Source: Thermococcus alcaliphilus (GTDB lineage: Archaea; Methanobacteriota_B; Thermococci; Thermococcales; Thermococcaceae). Taken from it: a stretch of DNA of 64,000 nucleotides. Shown piece by piece: positions 18,597 through 27,426 of the stretch (within the stretch, counting starts at the first letter, position 1; the number at the start of each line of letters is the position of its first letter). A program made the translations under genes and the position numbers. Below the pieces are notes generated by a model. The model did no database searches. It was not told the origin of the DNA and worked only from the letters and a program-made list of their open reading frames with translations. The DNA lies in assembly GCF_024054535.1 (NCBI RefSeq), contig NZ_JAMXLV010000019.1, positions 1 through 64,000 on the forward strand, read 5' to 3'.

Positions 18597-20480
18597 ATGA
18601 TAATTAGGGGAAAGGTCGTGGGGAGTGAAGTCCCTCGCTTCAAGCACAGGTGGTTTGGAGTTCTTGAGGTAGATGCCGGGGAGAGGTACAAGCTGTACAT
18701 GAGCGGTATCGCTCAATGGTTTGTAACGGGGGATGAAGTTGAGATACACATCAAGAACAAATCCAAAAAAGGTAATGTGCTCGACTTTGACGATTATGAG
18801 CTCTACAAGTTTTACGAAGGGGACAAAATAAAGGTCTGGCCGTTGTGGGAAAAGGAGTATGAGGCGAAGCGCTTTTCTCCCCTGACTGGAGAGCTTTTGT
18901 ACACCTATAGGATAAGGGCAAGGGAAGCAACTTATGAAAGCGACTTTGAGGCAATAGCGGAGCTTGAGCAGTATCACTACGCCTCACAAAAGGAGAGGGT
19001 TGCCCTCTGGAGGTGTGAGAACAACCACATCTTCGAGGCAAACACGAAGCAGCCGTGCCCGGTCTGTGGAAGTGAAGACGTTCACATCCTCGAGATTAAG
19101 GGTTCCACTCCAGCCTCGAGGTTTCTGCTCCTTGAACTTGAAAACAGGGAGGAATATGAGCCTAGGATTTTGGCTTATGTAAGAGTTGACCCGCCTATTC
19201 CGCTAATGCACCGTCGTTTGCCCAATGGAGAAATAGAAAAGAATATAAGAGAGAAGGTTTTTCCAGAGGAGTGGTTTAAGCCCTCCTTCTGGCCGGAGAA
19301 AATCATGAAAGAGCTTTATGAAGAGCTCAAGAAAAAGCACACAAAAAAGATTGCACGCCATTTGCTATGGGAGAAGGCTAAATGGCAGGCTTTAAGAGAA
19401 AGCAACACGGCTGGAGCTAGAATAGCGAGGGTCGTTGTGCATCCGGACTATAGAAGCGACGGGCTTGGACAGCTCAGCGTTAAAGCTGCCCTTGAGTGGA
19501 TAAGTGAGAGAAGAGTCCCGGAGATGAGGAAAAGAAAGCACATTGTAGAAACTATAGCCCAGATGGCCCGCTTCAATCCGTTCTTTGAGAAAGTTGGGTT
19601 TAAGTTTCTCTGGGAAACCGCAAGCGGAAGACCAGTGCTTTTCTACCCACTAACGGAGGAGGCTAAAGAATACATCGAAAGATTCCTCAGAGAAGACTCA
19701 TATGCTCCCAAGGATGGTAGGTTATGGAAGCCGAGCTATGGAAAGGTTGAGTCCCTAAAGGGGTCGATAGTCTTTGAGAATGTTAGCAAGGTGTTTGAGA
19801 GTGAACTGGATATAAAAGGTCTTCCAGAGGAGATAAGGTTCCTTCTGGAAGCCTTTGGGGTTAGACATAGGGTAATACAGAGGCCTGTTTTGAGGAATTT
19901 AAACTTTGAAATTAAGCCTGGCGAAATAGTTGCGGTGGTTGGGGCAAGTGGAGCTGGAAAGACGACCCTCATTAGACTTCTCCTTGGCGCAGCACTTGGC
20001 TATTGGGAGGAGAAATACAGACCTACGAGTGGAGAGATTAAGGTGCCGGAGAACGTTAAGGTTTCAGCTCTACTGCCTGGAGAGCAGGAGCCTACTTTTG
20101 GTAGTGAAAGCATTTTGGAGCACGTTTACAGAAAAATAGGGGATTTAAATGCTGCCGTTGAAGTTCTAAACCGTTCTGGATTAAGTGATGCCGTTCTTTA
20201 TAGGGCAAAGTTCAGTGAGCTCTCCACTGGCCAAAAGGAGAGGGCAAAGATAGCATCTTTACTTGCAGAAAAGCCAAATCTTCTGCTTATGGACGAATTT
20301 GCGGCACATCTTGACACTCTCACCGCTATGAGGGTCGCCAAAAAGGTAAGTGAAATTCTAAGGGAAGCTGGCATAACAGCTTTGATAATAACCCACAGGC
20401 CGGAAGTGGTCAAGGCCTTGGACCCAGATAAGGTTCTCTTTGTAGGCTATGGAACTGCAAAGCTAACTGATCAATTTTGA
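18597..20480 (+). CDS. ABC ATPase fused to a predicted acetyltransferase and zinc ribbon
   Basis: A 627-residue soluble fusion that matches the cluster described as ABC-type ATPase fused to a predicted acetyltransferase (COG2401). The order is: N-terminal beta-rich region (about 1-130); zinc-ribbon-like CxxxH...CPVC (about 140-158); GNAT-type acetyl-CoA motif HPDYRSDGLG (about 281-290) followed by a helix; and an ABC domain from about 380 with Walker A GASGAGKTT (449-457), signature LSTGQKERAK (about 541), Walker B LLLMDEFAAHLD (about 561) and H-loop ITHRPE. No transmembrane segment or permease neighbour exists, so transport is unlikely; a role on RNA, ribosome or protein is conceivable but unproven. 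Own promoter at 18559-18567 and GGTGG ribosome site. Confidence 0.85.
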   Translation: MIIRGKVVGSEVPRFKHRWFGVLEVDAGERYKLYMSGIAQWFVTGDEVEIHIKNKSKKGNVLDFDDYELYKFYEGDKIKVWPLWEKEYEAKRFSPLTGELLYTYRIRAREATYESDFEAIAELEQYHYASQKERVALWRCENNHIFEANTKQPCPVCGSEDVHILEIKGSTPASRFLLLELENREEYEPRILAYVRVDPPIPLMHRRLPNGEIEKNIREKVFPEEWFKPSFWPEKIMKELYEELKKKHTKKIARHLLWEKAKWQALRESNTAGARIARVVVHPDYRSDGLGQLSVKAALEWISERRVPEMRKRKHIVETIAQMARFNPFFEKVGFKFLWETASGRPVLFYPLTEEAKEYIERFLREDSYAPKDGRLWKPSYGKVESLKGSIVFENVSKVFESELDIKGLPEEIRFLLEAFGVRHRVIQRPVLRNLNFEIKPGEIVAVVGASGAGKTTLIRLLLGAALGYWEEKYRPTSGEIKVPENVKVSALLPGEQEPTFGSESILEHVYRKIGDLNAAVEVLNRSGLSDAVLYRAKFSELSTGQKERAKIASLLAEKPNLLLMDEFAAHLDTLTAMRVAKKVSEILREAGITALIITHRPEVVKALDPDKVLFVGYGTAKLTDQF

Positions 20481-20532
20481 CCACATTTTTCTTTTCCTTT
20501 GACCACACCATATTTAATTAGAGGTGGGAAAT

Positions 20533-21204
20533 ATGATAGAAGTTGTTGAGAGAGAATACAAGGTAGGAGTAGGAACAAAGCTGAAGATTGGAAACGTAAA
20601 CGGCACCATAAAGATCGAAGGTTATGAGGGCGAAACTATAAAACTAAAGGCCGAGAAAAAGTGGGGGCTTTTAGGTGCAGAGCCAAAGATAAAGGTCAAA
20701 AAAGAGGGAAATACTCTTACGATTAAAGTTGAACAGAAAAAGAACTTTGGCATTAACATTGGAGGAAGTGCTGTTAACTTCGATATCAGAGTGCCAAAAG
20801 GCGTTGAAATAGAAAAAGCTGGAAACGTTAATGGCACAATATCCATAAAGAACGTTAAAAAAGTCGGGAAAGTCAGCACTGTGAATGGAAACATTTCCAT
20901 AAAAAACACTTCTGCTGAAAAAATATCTGCTGTGAATGGTTCAATAACAGCTCTGCTGTCTCGCATAAACAACAATGTCAAGATTTCTACAGTTAACGGA
21001 AGAATTGAAGCCTACATTCCAAAAGATGCCGATGCAGTAATCAAAGCTACCACTGTTAACGGAAAAATAGACTCAGAGATCCCAGGGGAGCTTTCGAAGC
21101 CCCCGGTTCATGGACCAAAATCTTTCAGTACTGTTCTTGGAAGCGGTAAATACGAGGTTGTGCTATCTACCGTAAACGGCAACATCTCCCTCAGGCTCCT
21201 ATAG
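20533..21204 (+). CDS. DUF4097-like beta-helix repeat protein
   Basis: About 223 residues built from repeating VNG-x-I units: VNGTIK, VNGTIS, VNGNIS, VNGSIT, VNGRIE, VNGKID and VNGNIS. This is the right-handed beta-helix pattern of DUF4097/bactofilin-adhesin-like proteins. No signal peptide or membrane segment is seen, so it is probably cytoplasmic and scaffold-like; function is unknown. ATG 20533 follows GAGGTGGG; a GTG at 20524 is the only alternative. It converges on the CPBP gene with a 14-nt overlap. Confidence 0.75.
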   Translation: MIEVVEREYKVGVGTKLKIGNVNGTIKIEGYEGETIKLKAEKKWGLLGAEPKIKVKKEGNTLTIKVEQKKNFGINIGGSAVNFDIRVPKGVEIEKAGNVNGTISIKNVKKVGKVSTVNGNISIKNTSAEKISAVNGSITALLSRINNNVKISTVNGRIEAYIPKDADAVIKATTVNGKIDSEIPGELSKPPVHGPKSFSTVLGSGKYEVVLSTVNGNISLRLL

Positions 21205-21838
21205 TGCAGAGGATGTCAAAAACAACCGCACCAATCCAGTGAAGAAGGAAGCTCGGCAGAAAGCTTTCGCTCTTTAGATCCATTTTTGCAAAGACTATTC
21301 CTGCTATGAAGGAATATGGGATTTCCAATGGCGGTTTGCCTATGTGAACGAGAGTGTATGGGATGTTTTGGGCAATTATGGCAGCTAATTCGTTTTTTCT
21401 TGCAAGGGGGAAGAGGATAATCCCCCTGTAAAATGCCTCGTGAGCAAACATGATAACGCCAATCAAAAGCTCCTTAAGGAGGAAATCTTCCCAAGAAGAG
21501 TAGGCAAATATCGGGTAATACGCCTTGAAGTTTTCTAGCTGGGAGGCATAAACACTTATAGGAAGAGAGAGGAGAAAGAGGGCAAGAGCCCAGATATAGC
21601 CATCTCTTTTCCCTATTTTAAAGCCGAGCTCGTTGGGTTTGAAGCCAAGTAAATAAGCAGCGATGAGAGGTATAACCACATAGAAGAGGACATCGTAGAA
21701 CGCCCACTCATAGATGTTCCTCCCCAATCGATAGTTAATCAAAATAAGAAAGCCAGCAAAGGCATAAAGGGTGATTATCCTCTTCAAAGCTTTCACCAAA
21801 TAGAAAAAGATAAAGGAATCACTCTTTATTCTCCTCAC
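21191..21838 (-). CDS. CPBP-family intramembrane protease-like protein
   Basis: A membrane protein of about 215 residues with six or so hydrophobic segments. The CPBP (CAAX protease and bacteriocin processing) motif appears as FAHEAFYRG in place of the usual EExxxR, followed by NIPYTLVHIGKPPLE, which supplies the second conserved histidine. The first glutamate of the motif is therefore a histidine, and activity is uncertain. The GTG start at 21838 overlaps the upstream FKBP gene by 20 nt; a later TTG/GTG start is possible. Confidence 0.7.
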   Translation of the reverse strand: MRRIKSDSFIFFYLVKALKRIITLYAFAGFLILINYRLGRNIYEWAFYDVLFYVVIPLIAAYLLGFKPNELGFKIGKRDGYIWALALFLLSLPISVYASQLENFKAYYPIFAYSSWEDFLLKELLIGVIMFAHEAFYRGIILFPLARKNELAAIIAQNIPYTLVHIGKPPLEIPYSFIAGIVFAKMDLKSESFLPSFLLHWIGAVVFDILCTIGA

Positions 21839-22736
21839 TTTCTTTTGGGGCTTCTTCGCTTTCTTCTGGTTTTTCCTCTTTTTCTTCGACCTTTTCTTCT
21901 TTTGTTGTCTCTTCCTTTACTGTTTCCGTTGTCTCCTCGGCTTCCTCTTTTGTTTCCTCAGCTTTTTCTTCTGTTTCTGCTTTCATTTCCTCTTTGGCTT
22001 CCTCTTCGAGTTCCTCCTCAACCTTGGCCTCTGGTGGCTTCAAAAGCTCTTCGACACTTGGCTTGAACTCAATCTTCTCATACCCAAGGAACTTGAGGTC
22101 GCTCTCAAGAAGGATTTCGCCTAAAACGAGAGTCCTTGGGTCTATTGTCTGCTCTCCAAAGTCTATTTTAACGTCGTTTTCGCCAACTTCGATCTGCACT
22201 TTCTCAAAGTCTATTCTTGGGATTCTGAGCTCAATTAGGGCTTTCACTTTCTCTATTGGGTCGTCTATTTTTTCAAGTATCTCAACTTCATAAACGACGG
22301 TTTTTCCAGCGTATGGATGATTGAAGTCAACTCTAACCCTACCGCTGGATACGCTCATTACTCTGCCCTTGAGCTTCTTTCCGCTCTCCGTCTCGATTTC
22401 CACATCAAGTCCCGGGAAGGGATAGATGCCCTGTCTTCTAAACTGGCCGATTGTGAATGTCTTTATGAGCTTTGGGTCTCTCTTTCCAAATGCCTTCTCT
22501 GGCGGGAGCTCAATGGTGTACTTCTTTCCAACTTCTAGGCCTTCGAGGGCTTCATCAAGGCCTTTTATAACGTGTCCAGCACCAACTGCTATCGGAACTG
22601 GCCCGTAAATTCCCTTCTCGCTGTAGATTCCGGCTTCCTTTGCAACATCCTCATAAGTCGTGTCAAATATCTCTCCTGTTTCTTTTATCTTTCCGGTGTA
22701 GTGGAGCCTTATTACGTCTTTCTTTGCAACTTTCAT
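21819..22736 (-). CDS. FKBP-type peptidyl-prolyl cis-trans isomerase, long form with charged tail
   Basis: Protein-folding isomerase and chaperone. The FKBP domain runs over about residues 1-150 (VIRLHYTGKIKETGEIFDTT, GAGHVIKGLDEALEGL, VGKKYTIELPPEKAFGKRDP) with the archaeal insert-in-flap region, then an archaeal C-terminal domain to about 235. The last 70 residues are almost only Glu, Lys and Thr, a low-complexity acidic tail. ATG 22736 (MKVAKKDV) has GGGAGGTT at the right distance; earlier in-frame starts do not. It is divergent from cysS. Confidence 0.92.
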   Translation of the reverse strand: MKVAKKDVIRLHYTGKIKETGEIFDTTYEDVAKEAGIYSEKGIYGPVPIAVGAGHVIKGLDEALEGLEVGKKYTIELPPEKAFGKRDPKLIKTFTIGQFRRQGIYPFPGLDVEIETESGKKLKGRVMSVSSGRVRVDFNHPYAGKTVVYEVEILEKIDDPIEKVKALIELRIPRIDFEKVQIEVGENDVKIDFGEQTIDPRTLVLGEILLESDLKFLGYEKIEFKPSVEELLKPPEAKVEEELEEEAKEEMKAETEEKAEETKEEAEETTETVKEETTKEEKVEEKEEKPEESEEAPKESEENKE

Positions 22737-22864
22737 AATCATAACCTCCCTCTTTCCTTTTTTCAAAAACTGGTTTAGATTATGGGAGGGGGTTTTTAAG
22801 CTTTGCACTTGCCGGAAGCGATAATCTAATAAAAACTTCGGAGAATTCTCTCTAGGTGATTGGG

Positions 22865-24289
22865 GTGAAGGTTTATAACACGATGTCCAAGCAAAAGGAG
22901 GAATTTAAGCCTTTGAGGGATGGCGAGGTCAGAATGTACGTGTGTGGACCGACTGTTTACGATTACACCCATCTCGGCCATGCAAGGACTTATATTGCCT
23001 TTGACGTTATTAGAAGATACCTGGAGCATAAGGGGTACACGGTTTTAATGGTGATGAACTTCACCGACATAGATGACAAGATTATCCGAAGGGCAAATGA
23101 AACCGGAGAAGATCCGAAAGAGCTGGCTGAGAAGTTCTTGAAGTATTTTCTTGAGGATATGAAGGCTTTGAAGGTAAAGCCTGCCGACATTTACCCAAGG
23201 GTAACGGAGCACATTCAGGATATAATAGAATTCGTGAAGAAGCTTGAGGAAAAAGGCTATGCATACGAAGGAAGCGATGGCGTTTATTTTGAAGTTAGAA
23301 AGTACCAAGAATACGGGAAGTTGAGCAAGATAAACCTCGAGGATCTTAGAAAAGGAGCGAGAGTAGAGCCTGGAGAAGGGAAGAGGAATCCAGAGGACTT
23401 TGCCCTGTGGAAGAAAGCAAAACCTGGGGAGCCCAAATGGGAAAGTCCCTGGGGTGAGGGAAGGCCTGGGTGGCACATAGAGTGCTCTACCATGAGCACC
23501 AAATACCTCGGCGAACAGTTCGACATTCACGGAGGAGGAAACGATTTAATTTTCCCGCACCACGAAAACGAGATAGCTCAAACAGAGGCATGCACCGGCA
23601 AAGAATGGGTGCGTTACTGGCTTCACACGGGCTTTGTAATGGTCAAAGGAGAGAAAATGAGCAAAAGCCTTGGAAACTTCGTTACTATCAGGGAGCTCCT
23701 TCAAAGATATTCGGCAGAGGTCATTAGGTTCTTTGTCCTTCAAAAGCACTATCGCTCTCCGTTAGATTACACGGAAGAGGGAATTCAGCACGCAAAGAAC
23801 AACCTTGAGAGGCTTTACAACACCCTTGAGAATATTAGAATAGCCCTTGAAAAGGCAGAAACGCCGTTCAAATGGGACAAAGAAGAGTTTGAGCTTTATG
23901 AAGTGGTAAGGGATGCGAGGAAGAAGTTTTATGAAGCGATGGACGATGACTTCAACACGGCTGAGGCTATGAAGCCAATATTTGAGGTGGCAAATGCCGT
24001 AAACAGGTATCTGGAGAAGGTTGAGAAGCCAAAGGAAAGCGTTCTTAGAAAAGCCCTCGAGTTCTTCAAGATGGTAAGCGAAGTCTTTGGAATATTCGAG
24101 GACTACTTCAAAGAGGCCAAAGAGACAAAGGAAGAAGAACTAATAGAATTATTAATTGAAGTTAGAAGTGCACTTAGAAAACAGAAAAACTTTGAGCTGG
24201 CAGACAAAATAAGGAGCGAGCTCAGAGAGCTTGGTATTCAACTCGAAGACACACCCCAAGGAACAATATGGAAAAGAATAAACGTTTGA
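22865..24289 (+). CDS. cysS: Cysteinyl-tRNA synthetase
   Basis: Class I aminoacyl-tRNA synthetase charging tRNA-Cys. About 474 residues. The HIGH signature appears as CGPTVYDYTHLGHART near residue 25, with its zinc cysteine. Further zinc ligands lie in HIECSTMS and PHHENEIAQ, and KMSKS is intact in GEKMSKSLGN near 263. The C-terminal anticodon-binding part is present. I choose GTG 22865 (MKVYNTMSKQKEEF) because GGTGATT precedes it; GTG 22856 is three codons longer. Confidence 0.95.
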   Translation: MKVYNTMSKQKEEFKPLRDGEVRMYVCGPTVYDYTHLGHARTYIAFDVIRRYLEHKGYTVLMVMNFTDIDDKIIRRANETGEDPKELAEKFLKYFLEDMKALKVKPADIYPRVTEHIQDIIEFVKKLEEKGYAYEGSDGVYFEVRKYQEYGKLSKINLEDLRKGARVEPGEGKRNPEDFALWKKAKPGEPKWESPWGEGRPGWHIECSTMSTKYLGEQFDIHGGGNDLIFPHHENEIAQTEACTGKEWVRYWLHTGFVMVKGEKMSKSLGNFVTIRELLQRYSAEVIRFFVLQKHYRSPLDYTEEGIQHAKNNLERLYNTLENIRIALEKAETPFKWDKEEFELYEVVRDARKKFYEAMDDDFNTAEAMKPIFEVANAVNRYLEKVEKPKESVLRKALEFFKMVSEVFGIFEDYFKEAKETKEEELIELLIEVRSALRKQKNFELADKIRSELRELGIQLEDTPQGTIWKRINV

Positions 24290-24544
24290 TTATTCCTTTT
24301 TCTTCTTAAACTCTGCCAAGAGTTCCTTTGCCGCCTTTACCATTTCTTCTAGGCTTGCTCTGTCGTGTGTTATGCCTATAGTTATCTTTGCGTTTGTCGT
24401 TACGTAGGAGAAATACAGCGTGTTGCCCTTGCTCTCGGCAAAAAACTGCTCCACAGTGGTTTCTTCTTCCACTCCTTCATCTCCCTCTTCAGCCGCTATT
24501 ACTTCGTTTGGTATCTCCTCAAAGAGCATTGGTTTTGGCTTCAT
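24290..24544 (-). CDS. Small hypothetical protein, 84 aa
   Basis: Not recognised. An acidic N-terminal half (EEGDEGVEEETTVEQFF) leads into a strand-like LYFSYVTTNAKITIGITHD and a C-terminal helix (SLEEMVKAAKELLAEFKKKKE). ATG 24544 has an excellent GGAGGTGA site. It abuts the convergent cysS stop with no gap. No cysteines, signal or membrane segment. Confidence 0.6.
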   Translation of the reverse strand: MKPKPMLFEEIPNEVIAAEEGDEGVEEETTVEQFFAESKGNTLYFSYVTTNAKITIGITHDRASLEEMVKAAKELLAEFKKKKE

Positions 24545-24586
24545 TTTTTCACCTCCTAATGGATTTGAGGTTCTTGCAAAATAAAT

Positions 24587-24979
24587 TTATTGGATGAGCT
24601 TTGTCCTTACGTATTTTTTTGCTGCCTCAAACTGCTTAACGTCGGAGGTGTAGAGATCAGCTTTTAGTTCTTCCGCGAGGGCTATGTAGAGAGCATCGTA
24701 AATGGTAATTTTTTCTTTCAATGCTATCTCCAAAGCACGCTCAAAGTAATTCTTGGCTTCGAAGAGCAACAGGCTTTTGGCGAGATACTTCAGTGCTTCA
24801 GTTCTGTCTTTTGCGTCTTCTTCATCTAGCCGTTTTTGGATAACAGCTTTCCAAATAGCGTTTAGTGCCTCAACAAGAGCGTAATCCAGCGTTGCAGTTT
24901 TTTCCGTTAGTGGAACACTCTCCCAGTTCTCTTCTTGAAGGAGCACTTTAGCAAGAGCAGATGCATCAATTACTATCAC
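24587..24979 (-). CDS. vapC: VapC-type PIN-domain toxin
   Basis: PIN-fold ribonuclease of 130 residues. The metal-binding acids are in place: Asp5 in MIVIDASALAK, a Glu in LVEALNAIWK, an Asp in ITIYDALYIALAEE and an Asp in LYTSDVKQFE. Such toxins cut tRNA or rRNA when not held by their antitoxin. Its start overlaps the 3' end of the ribbon-helix-helix antitoxin by 14 nt, the usual vapBC arrangement. Confidence 0.88.
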   Translation of the reverse strand: MIVIDASALAKVLLQEENWESVPLTEKTATLDYALVEALNAIWKAVIQKRLDEEDAKDRTEALKYLAKSLLLFEAKNYFERALEIALKEKITIYDALYIALAEELKADLYTSDVKQFEAAKKYVRTKLIQ

Positions 24980-25187
24980 GATCCTCCCTCACAGATTTCG
25001 CTGAAAAACCTCTCTCAACGCTCTTTTTCCCCTTGAGAATTTCAAGGGCTTTTTGAAGGTTTTTCTTCCTTTCTTCCTCTTCTATGCGCTTGATTATGAA
25101 CCTCCTTATTTCTTCACTCCAGTTTATATTTATCCCCTTCATCTTTGCTTTTATCTCATCTGGAACTCTAACTGTAATGACGGCCAT
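24966..25187 (-). CDS. vapB: VapB-type ribbon-helix-helix antitoxin
   Basis: 73 residues. The N-terminal strand AVITVRVPDEIKAKM and helices through SEEIRRFIIKRIEEEERKKN form a ribbon-helix-helix DNA-binding dimer. The flexible C-terminal tail (KKSVERGFSAKSVREDRDSN) would wrap the toxin. ATG 25187 has AGGTGATATTGC ahead. It probably represses its own promoter. Confidence 0.83.
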   Translation of the reverse strand: MAVITVRVPDEIKAKMKGININWSEEIRRFIIKRIEEEERKKNLQKALEILKGKKSVERGFSAKSVREDRDSN

Positions 25188-25232
25188 GCAATATCACCTG
25201 AAATACATTATGCAATACGAAGTATATAAAAT
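25186..25232 (-). promoter_or_regulatory. vapBC promoter with a direct repeat
   Basis: The minus strand shows a TATA box (TTTTATATAC, near 25222-25232). The 8-mer TATTGCAT occurs twice, complementary to 25210-25217 and 25186-25193, 24 bp apart. One copy lies between the TATA box and the expected start of transcription, the other overlaps the vapB start codon. This is a candidate operator for autoregulation. Confidence 0.4.
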
Positions 25233-25367
25233 TTGTGTTTATCTCGTGAGAGCTTTGCCCTTTTAGAGAGATGAGTTAGAGAATCGTAAACTTTTCTCTT
25301 TAACACTAGTGAACGAGGGTGAAAACTCTTAAATATCATTTCGATGAAAATTTTAATGGTGTCATCT

Positions 25368-26690
25368 ATGGACGTTGTGGAGCTCCTTTCCGAACTAGTG
25401 AAATTTGACACAACAAACGACCCGGCAAAAGGTATAAAACCCTCAAAGGACTGCCCGAAGTTTATAATGGATACACTGTCTTCTTGGGGCATTGACTCTG
25501 AGCTGATAGAAAAAGATGGCTATTATGCAGTCTATGGTGAAATAGGGAGTGGGAAACCAAAGCTCCTCTTCATGGCACACTTTGATGTGGTTCCCGTAAA
25601 CAGAGAAGAGTGGGAGACTGAACCGTTTGAGCTGACCATTAAAGGTAGCAGAGCATACGGAAGGGGAAGTGCCGATGACAAGGGAAACGTAGCTTCAGTA
25701 ATGTTAGCATTGAAAGAGCTCTCAAAAATAGAGCTTGAGGGGAAGATTCTGTTCGCATTTACCGGTGATGAAGAAATTGGTGGAAAAATGGCAATGCACA
25801 TTGCTGAAAAGCTGAAGAGCGAAAATAACCTTCCGGAATACATGATCAACGCAGATGGCATTGGCATGAAACCCATAATACGCAGGAGAAAGGGATTTGG
25901 AGTTACTATAAGTGTGCCTTCTGAAAGAATCAAGCTCATAGGGGTCCTAAAAGAGAGGAAGTTTAAGGTGAACACTCCAATTCTTGAAACGAGGCATGCG
26001 GCATATTTCCTTCCTGGAGTTGATACTCATCCGATGATAGCACTGTCGCACTTTTTGAGGAATTCAAACGCTTTGGCGGTCTCTCTTGAAGGGAAGTTCC
26101 TCAAGGGAAACGTCGTGCCGAGTGAGGTAACGCTCAAGTATCTTGAGCCAGGAGAGGGAGGAGAGGAAGTTGAAGCAGATATGGGCTTAATGAAGCTTTT
26201 AAAGGCGATAGTGCCTTTGGTGAGAGCTCCAATAAAGCCTGAAAAGTACAGCGATTATGGAGTATCGATAACGCCCAACATCTATTCCTTTAAGGATGGC
26301 AAGCATGTTCTGAGGCTAGACATAAGGGCAATGAGCCATTCCCATAAAGACATCGAGAGTACTATAAAAGAGGTTGTTGCTTTTAACATCCCAGAGGCAG
26401 AGGTTATCGTAAACAGCAACGAGAAAGCAGGTTACCTCTTTACCCACCCGGAGGAGGAGATAGTAAGGGCAATGCTTGAAACGCTTGAAAAATTTGGCGA
26501 GAAAGCCGAACCCGTAGAAGGGCCTGGAGCAGCGGATTCAAGGTTCTTCACACCTTATGGAGTTAAGGCAATAGACTTTGGACCGAGAGGAGGCAATATT
26601 CACGGGCCGAATGAGTACGTTGAGATAAACCCCCTTAAGATTCTTCCGGAGGTGTACAAGGAGGTTGCATTGAAGCTGATTAGGGAGTAG
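25368..26690 (+). CDS. M20-family metallopeptidase/deacylase
   Basis: Zinc-dependent amidohydrolase of about 440 residues, of the ArgE/DapE/carboxypeptidase G2 group. Metal and catalytic motifs are present: HFDVVP near residue 74, GSADDKG near 107, DEEIGG near 141 and NIHGPNEY near the C terminus. It could release amino acids from N-acyl compounds or small peptides; the substrate is not readable. The start MDVVELLSELVKFDTT at 25368 follows GGTGTCATCT; an ATG at 25344 has no ribosome site. Confidence 0.87.
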   Translation: MDVVELLSELVKFDTTNDPAKGIKPSKDCPKFIMDTLSSWGIDSELIEKDGYYAVYGEIGSGKPKLLFMAHFDVVPVNREEWETEPFELTIKGSRAYGRGSADDKGNVASVMLALKELSKIELEGKILFAFTGDEEIGGKMAMHIAEKLKSENNLPEYMINADGIGMKPIIRRRKGFGVTISVPSERIKLIGVLKERKFKVNTPILETRHAAYFLPGVDTHPMIALSHFLRNSNALAVSLEGKFLKGNVVPSEVTLKYLEPGEGGEEVEADMGLMKLLKAIVPLVRAPIKPEKYSDYGVSITPNIYSFKDGKHVLRLDIRAMSHSHKDIESTIKEVVAFNIPEAEVIVNSNEKAGYLFTHPEEEIVRAMLETLEKFGEKAEPVEGPGAADSRFFTPYGVKAIDFGPRGGNIHGPNEYVEINPLKILPEVYKEVALKLIRE

Positions 26691-26696
26691 TTTTGG

Positions 26697-26718
26697 TTCT
26701 TTTTTCTGTTTTTCCTGT
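26697..26718 (+). terminator. T-rich terminator after the M20 peptidase
   Basis: Two T-runs (ctttttt, then gttttt) follow the stop codon within 25 nt and precede the promoter of the next gene, whose TATA box CTTAAATATT lies at about 26728-26737. Pattern only. Confidence 0.4.
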
Positions 26719-26766
26719 GGGAAAAGCTTAAATATTCCTTGTTTATTAACGTCAGTAAGGGAAATC

Positions 26767-27414
26767 ATGAAGAAGTTTCCAGCATACCTGGCTTCTTGGG
26801 ACGACATAGAGAAGTGGGCTAAAGAAGGAGCAATTAAAGTTCTTGAAGAAGGCTGGATGCCGGATGTTATTGTAGGCCTTGCAAGAGGCGGCTGGGTTGC
26901 GGCAAGGCTTTACTGCGACTATTTGGGAGTTAAAGACCTTGTGAGCGTTAAAGTGGAGCATTGGGGAGTTACGGCAACTCCAGACGGAAAAGCCAAACTT
27001 AAGTACGGCACGCAATACAATTTTGAGGGCAAGAAAGTCCTGATAGTTGATGACATAGCGGACACTGGAGAAAGCTTAACCTTGGCAAAGAACTACGTCG
27101 AGAGCAAAAATCCAGCTGAAATAAAAGTTGCAACTCTTTTGACGATAAAAACCTCAAAGTTTAGGCCAGATTACTTTGGAGAGGAGATTGATTGGGCATG
27201 GATAGTCTTTCCGTGGAACTTTGTTGAGGATATGATAAACCTCGTAAACAACCTGTTTGAGGAGAAGGATGCCCTTACTTCGGATGAAATAATTGAGCTG
27301 TTTAAAGAGCTCCATGGTATGGAGGTTCCGAAGGAGAAGCTTGAGGAGGCTTTGAAGTTTGCCCAGATGAGAAAAATATTTAAATGGGATGGGCAATCTT
27401 GGCGCAAAGCTTAA
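26767..27414 (+). CDS. Purine-type phosphoribosyltransferase
   Basis: A 215-residue type I phosphoribosyltransferase. The PRPP-binding motif is VLIVDDIADTGES near residues 91-103, with a pyrophosphate loop GLARGGWVAARL near 37. It resembles archaeal xanthine/guanine or hypoxanthine phosphoribosyltransferases, but base preference cannot be read. The C-terminal extra domain (about 160-215) carries a helical tail ending WDGQSWRKA. The TATA box CTTAAATATT sits 30-40 nt upstream. The 97-aa gene follows after 12 nt. Confidence 0.87.
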   Translation: MKKFPAYLASWDDIEKWAKEGAIKVLEEGWMPDVIVGLARGGWVAARLYCDYLGVKDLVSVKVEHWGVTATPDGKAKLKYGTQYNFEGKKVLIVDDIADTGESLTLAKNYVESKNPAEIKVATLLTIKTSKFRPDYFGEEIDWAWIVFPWNFVEDMINLVNNLFEEKDALTSDEIIELFKELHGMEVPKEKLEEALKFAQMRKIFKWDGQSWRKA

Positions 27415-27426
27415 GGTTGTGATATC

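Noticed and set aside
18513-18977. Minus-strand frame of 154 codons opposite the start of the ABC-fusion gene
   Set aside because: It crosses the divergent promoter and is the shadow of a clearly coding gene.
20800-21190. Repeating VNG-coding units as a DNA repeat or CRISPR-like array
   Set aside because: The repeats are at protein level with diverged DNA and unequal spacing; no spacers are present.
21845-22293. Plus-strand frames opposite the FKBP gene
   Set aside because: They are low-complexity Leu/Ser/Phe mirrors of the Glu/Lys tail and have no ribosome site.
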